6,706 bases of DNA from NCBI GenBank assembly GCA_017394475.1, contig JAFPYQ010000113.1:1-6706 (forward strand). The letters are read 5' to 3'. This DNA comes from Oscillospiraceae bacterium. Lineage in GTDB: Bacteria > Bacillota > Clostridia > Oscillospirales > Ruminococcaceae. Under the pieces are notes generated by a model. That model did not search any database, had not been told where the DNA came from, and worked only from the letters and a program-made list of their open reading frames with translations. Positions 5,582-6,706 of this stretch are shown piece by piece (position 1 is the stretch's first letter; each line of letters opens with the position of its first letter). Position numbers and translations under genes: made by a program.

Positions 5582-5613
5582 ACGCAGTTTACGAGATGTA
5601 AACTGCGTTTTTT
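5582..5613. terminator. Bidirectional intrinsic terminator
   Basis: ACGCAGTTTAC (5582-5592) pairs perfectly over 11 bp with GTAAACTGCGT (5598-5608) around a GAGAT loop. A T6 run (5608-5613) follows on the plus strand. On the minus strand the hairpin is followed by ATATTTTTTTAC. It can therefore end both the foldase gene and the converging membrane-protein gene, whose stop codon is only a few bases away at 5615-5617. Confidence 0.93.
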
Positions 5614-5614
5614 A

Positions 5615-6550
5615 CTATTCTGAAACCTGCTGTTCCGGAACTTGCTGTTCCGAATCTTGTGTTTCTGCTGTTTCGACGGGCTCTGCCCTGTTATCCTGCA
5701 GATAAGCCCTGAAAAAGGCAAGGGCGCAATCGTATCTCTCCCTCATCTTTTCCTCGCTCGAACCGAAGGTATCCACAGGAGTGCGGAAGGATACATACAG
5801 CTCCTCGTCATCAAGATCTGCTATCCCGCACAGCTCCTTGAAGCGTGTCCCCGAGAGGCGGTAGCCGATCTTTTCCGCATTCGGGTCCCCGGGGAACAGC
5901 TTTGTGGCATCATCGAAAACTCCTTCATCCACGCCCAGGAGCTTGTAATCCTCCATGCTGCCGATGACGATTATGGTCGTCCCCGACTGGAACTCTCCCA
6001 CTATCTTCGTCCTGTCCGCCTGTGCAAGATACTGTGTGGCAGCATCGTCATTGGTATAGGTGGCAGGGGCGTAATAGAGCTTTGCACATTTTTTCCTGTC
6101 ATGATTGAGGTCATCGGTGTAACCGCTCCATTTTTCCGTTACATCGGATGCGGCGAACTGCATATCATAGCAGTTGTGAAGGAAAAGCACCATCACATCC
6201 GGGCGCTCTGCAGTCACATAGTCCCTTATCAGGAAAAACAGCAGGCCTGCTATTATCACTCCCATCACGGTGTGGAATTTGTAGTGATAGAAGAAGTTGT
6301 CTATTTTTTCCTTTAATGTATATTCTTTCTTTACAGGCTCTTCCTTTTCGGTGAATTCCTCGCCGTCGGAAAGGCCTTGTTTCATTTTGAGCAATTCTGC
6401 CTTTTCATGCATAAGATCGCGCTCATAGGCTCTGCGTTCCTGTTCGTCATGCTTTGCCTGTTCCTTTGCGCGTTCCGAGCTTTCGCGGAGCTCTGCCGCC
6501 TTTTCTTCCTTTTTTGCCTCGCTCAGTCTGTCAAGTATTGATCTACCCAT
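5615..6550 (-). CDS. Unknown single-pass membrane protein with charged N-terminal helix
   Basis: I do not recognise this 311-residue protein. Residues 1-60 are strongly charged, with Glu, Lys, Arg and Ala spaced as in a long coiled coil (LSEAKKEEKAAELRE, then QAKHDEQERRAYERD). A basic linker (74-91) leads to one membrane helix at about 92-110 (FHTVMGVIIAGLLFFLIRD). The positive charges before it suggest an N-in, C-out topology. Residues 117-285 form an outside domain of about 170 residues with alternating strands (DVMVLFLHNCYD; TTIIVIGSMEDYKLLG; ELYVSFRTP). The tail is acidic and Gln-rich, ending in two EQQV repeats. No catalytic motif is apparent. The start is supported by AAGAAGG (6558-6564) seven bases upstream, just after the argB stop, so it probably shares the argB transcript. 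The bidirectional terminator ends it. Confidence 0.8.
   Translation of the reverse strand: MGRSILDRLSEAKKEEKAAELRESSERAKEQAKHDEQERRAYERDLMHEKAELLKMKQGLSDGEEFTEKEEPVKKEYTLKEKIDNFFYHYKFHTVMGVIIAGLLFFLIRDYVTAERPDVMVLFLHNCYDMQFAASDVTEKWSGYTDDLNHDRKKCAKLYYAPATYTNDDAATQYLAQADRTKIVGEFQSGTTIIVIGSMEDYKLLGVDEGVFDDATKLFPGDPNAEKIGYRLSGTRFKELCGIADLDDEELYVSFRTPVDTFGSSEEKMRERYDCALAFFRAYLQDNRAEPVETAETQDSEQQVPEQQVSE
5621..5650 (-). repeat. Two 15-bp tandem units coding EQQVP/EQQVS
   Basis: On the minus strand GAACAGCAAGTTCCG is followed directly by GAACAGCAGGTTTCA, coding residues 301-310 of the membrane protein just before its end. The copies differ at three positions. It is a short in-frame tandem duplication in a disordered tail. 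Confidence 0.6.
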
Positions 6551-6568
6551 GCATACGCCTTCTTATCA

Positions 6569-6706
6569 TCAACAGAACTGTGTGCCTATGCCCTCGTTGG
6601 AAAGCAGCTCGATAAGTATGGAATGAGGAACACGGCCGTCTATTATAACGGTCTTCTTCACGCCCCTGCGCACCGCCTCGACACAGCAGTCTATCTTTGG
6701 TATCAT
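6569..6706 (-). CDS. argB: Acetylglutamate kinase ArgB, C-terminal end only
   Basis: Only the last 45 codons lie in the window; the gene continues past the right edge. ArgB phosphorylates N-acetylglutamate in the second step of arginine (ornithine) synthesis. The visible segment reads [18 protein letters not shown], then [20 protein letters not shown], then GIGTQFC. This is the conserved ArgB terminus: GMIPK..ac..A...GV..., then the IIDGR.PHS.LLE.f...GiGT signature by which the family is recognised. The Met at 6704-6706 is almost certainly the internal Met of the GGMIPK motif, not a start. The stop is TGA at 6569-6571, 18 bases before the start of the unknown membrane-protein gene, suggesting an operon with argB upstream. 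Identity is secure although the fragment is short. Confidence 0.92.
   Translation of the reverse strand: MIPKIDCCVEAVRRGVKKTVIIDGRVPHSILIELLSNEGIGTQFC

Noticed and set aside
5642..6316. 224-codon plus-strand frame opposite the membrane-protein gene
   Set aside because: It lacks a promoter and ribosome site and begins right after a terminator; the minus-strand frame has a clear membrane helix and ribosome site.

Overview
The window looks like a chromosomal segment of a Gram-positive Firmicute of the Ruminococcus / Oscillospiraceae type. The reasons are strong AGGAG-like ribosome sites, sigma-A style promoters with 17-base spacers, intrinsic hairpin terminators, Thr/Glu/Pro/Ala-rich linkers in exported proteins, a lipoprotein signal peptide, and moderate GC with AT-rich gaps. 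The genus is an inference from sequence style, not an alignment.

Layout, left to right. (1) A promoter at 87-115 and a leader of about 144 bases precede a secreted choice-of-anchor A family protein (266-2107, +) with a long acidic repeat-bearing tail and no recognisable wall-sorting signal. (2) Converging on it is a DtxR/MntR-family metal-dependent repressor (2150-2557, -), with a near-consensus promoter at 2618-2646 and a terminator hairpin at 2113-2136 between the two genes. (3) Next is a small uncharacterised gene (about 2795-3146, +). It reads convincingly only if one base is removed at a G5 run and one is added at an A7 run. (4) It is followed 12-16 bases later by hisA (3159-3923, +). 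This HisA resembles the eukaryotic HIS6 type rather than the usual bacterial type, and a terminator follows it. (5) A lipoprotein foldase of the PrsA/SurA/parvulin kind (4120-5559, +) has its own extended -10 promoter and a low-complexity insert inside its C-terminal domain. (6) A bidirectional terminator (5582-5613) separates it from a minus-strand unit. That unit consists of the C-terminal end of argB (acetylglutamate kinase, 6569-6706, cut by the window edge) followed 18 bases later by an unknown single-pass membrane protein (5615-6550).

The genes do not form one pathway. Two are amino-acid biosynthesis genes (hisA, argB), three encode exported or membrane proteins, and one encodes a metal sensor. 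No tRNA, rRNA, CRISPR array, insertion sequence or phage signature is visible. The points most worth a second look are the HIS6-type HisA, the doubly shifted small gene upstream of it, and the split parvulin domain.
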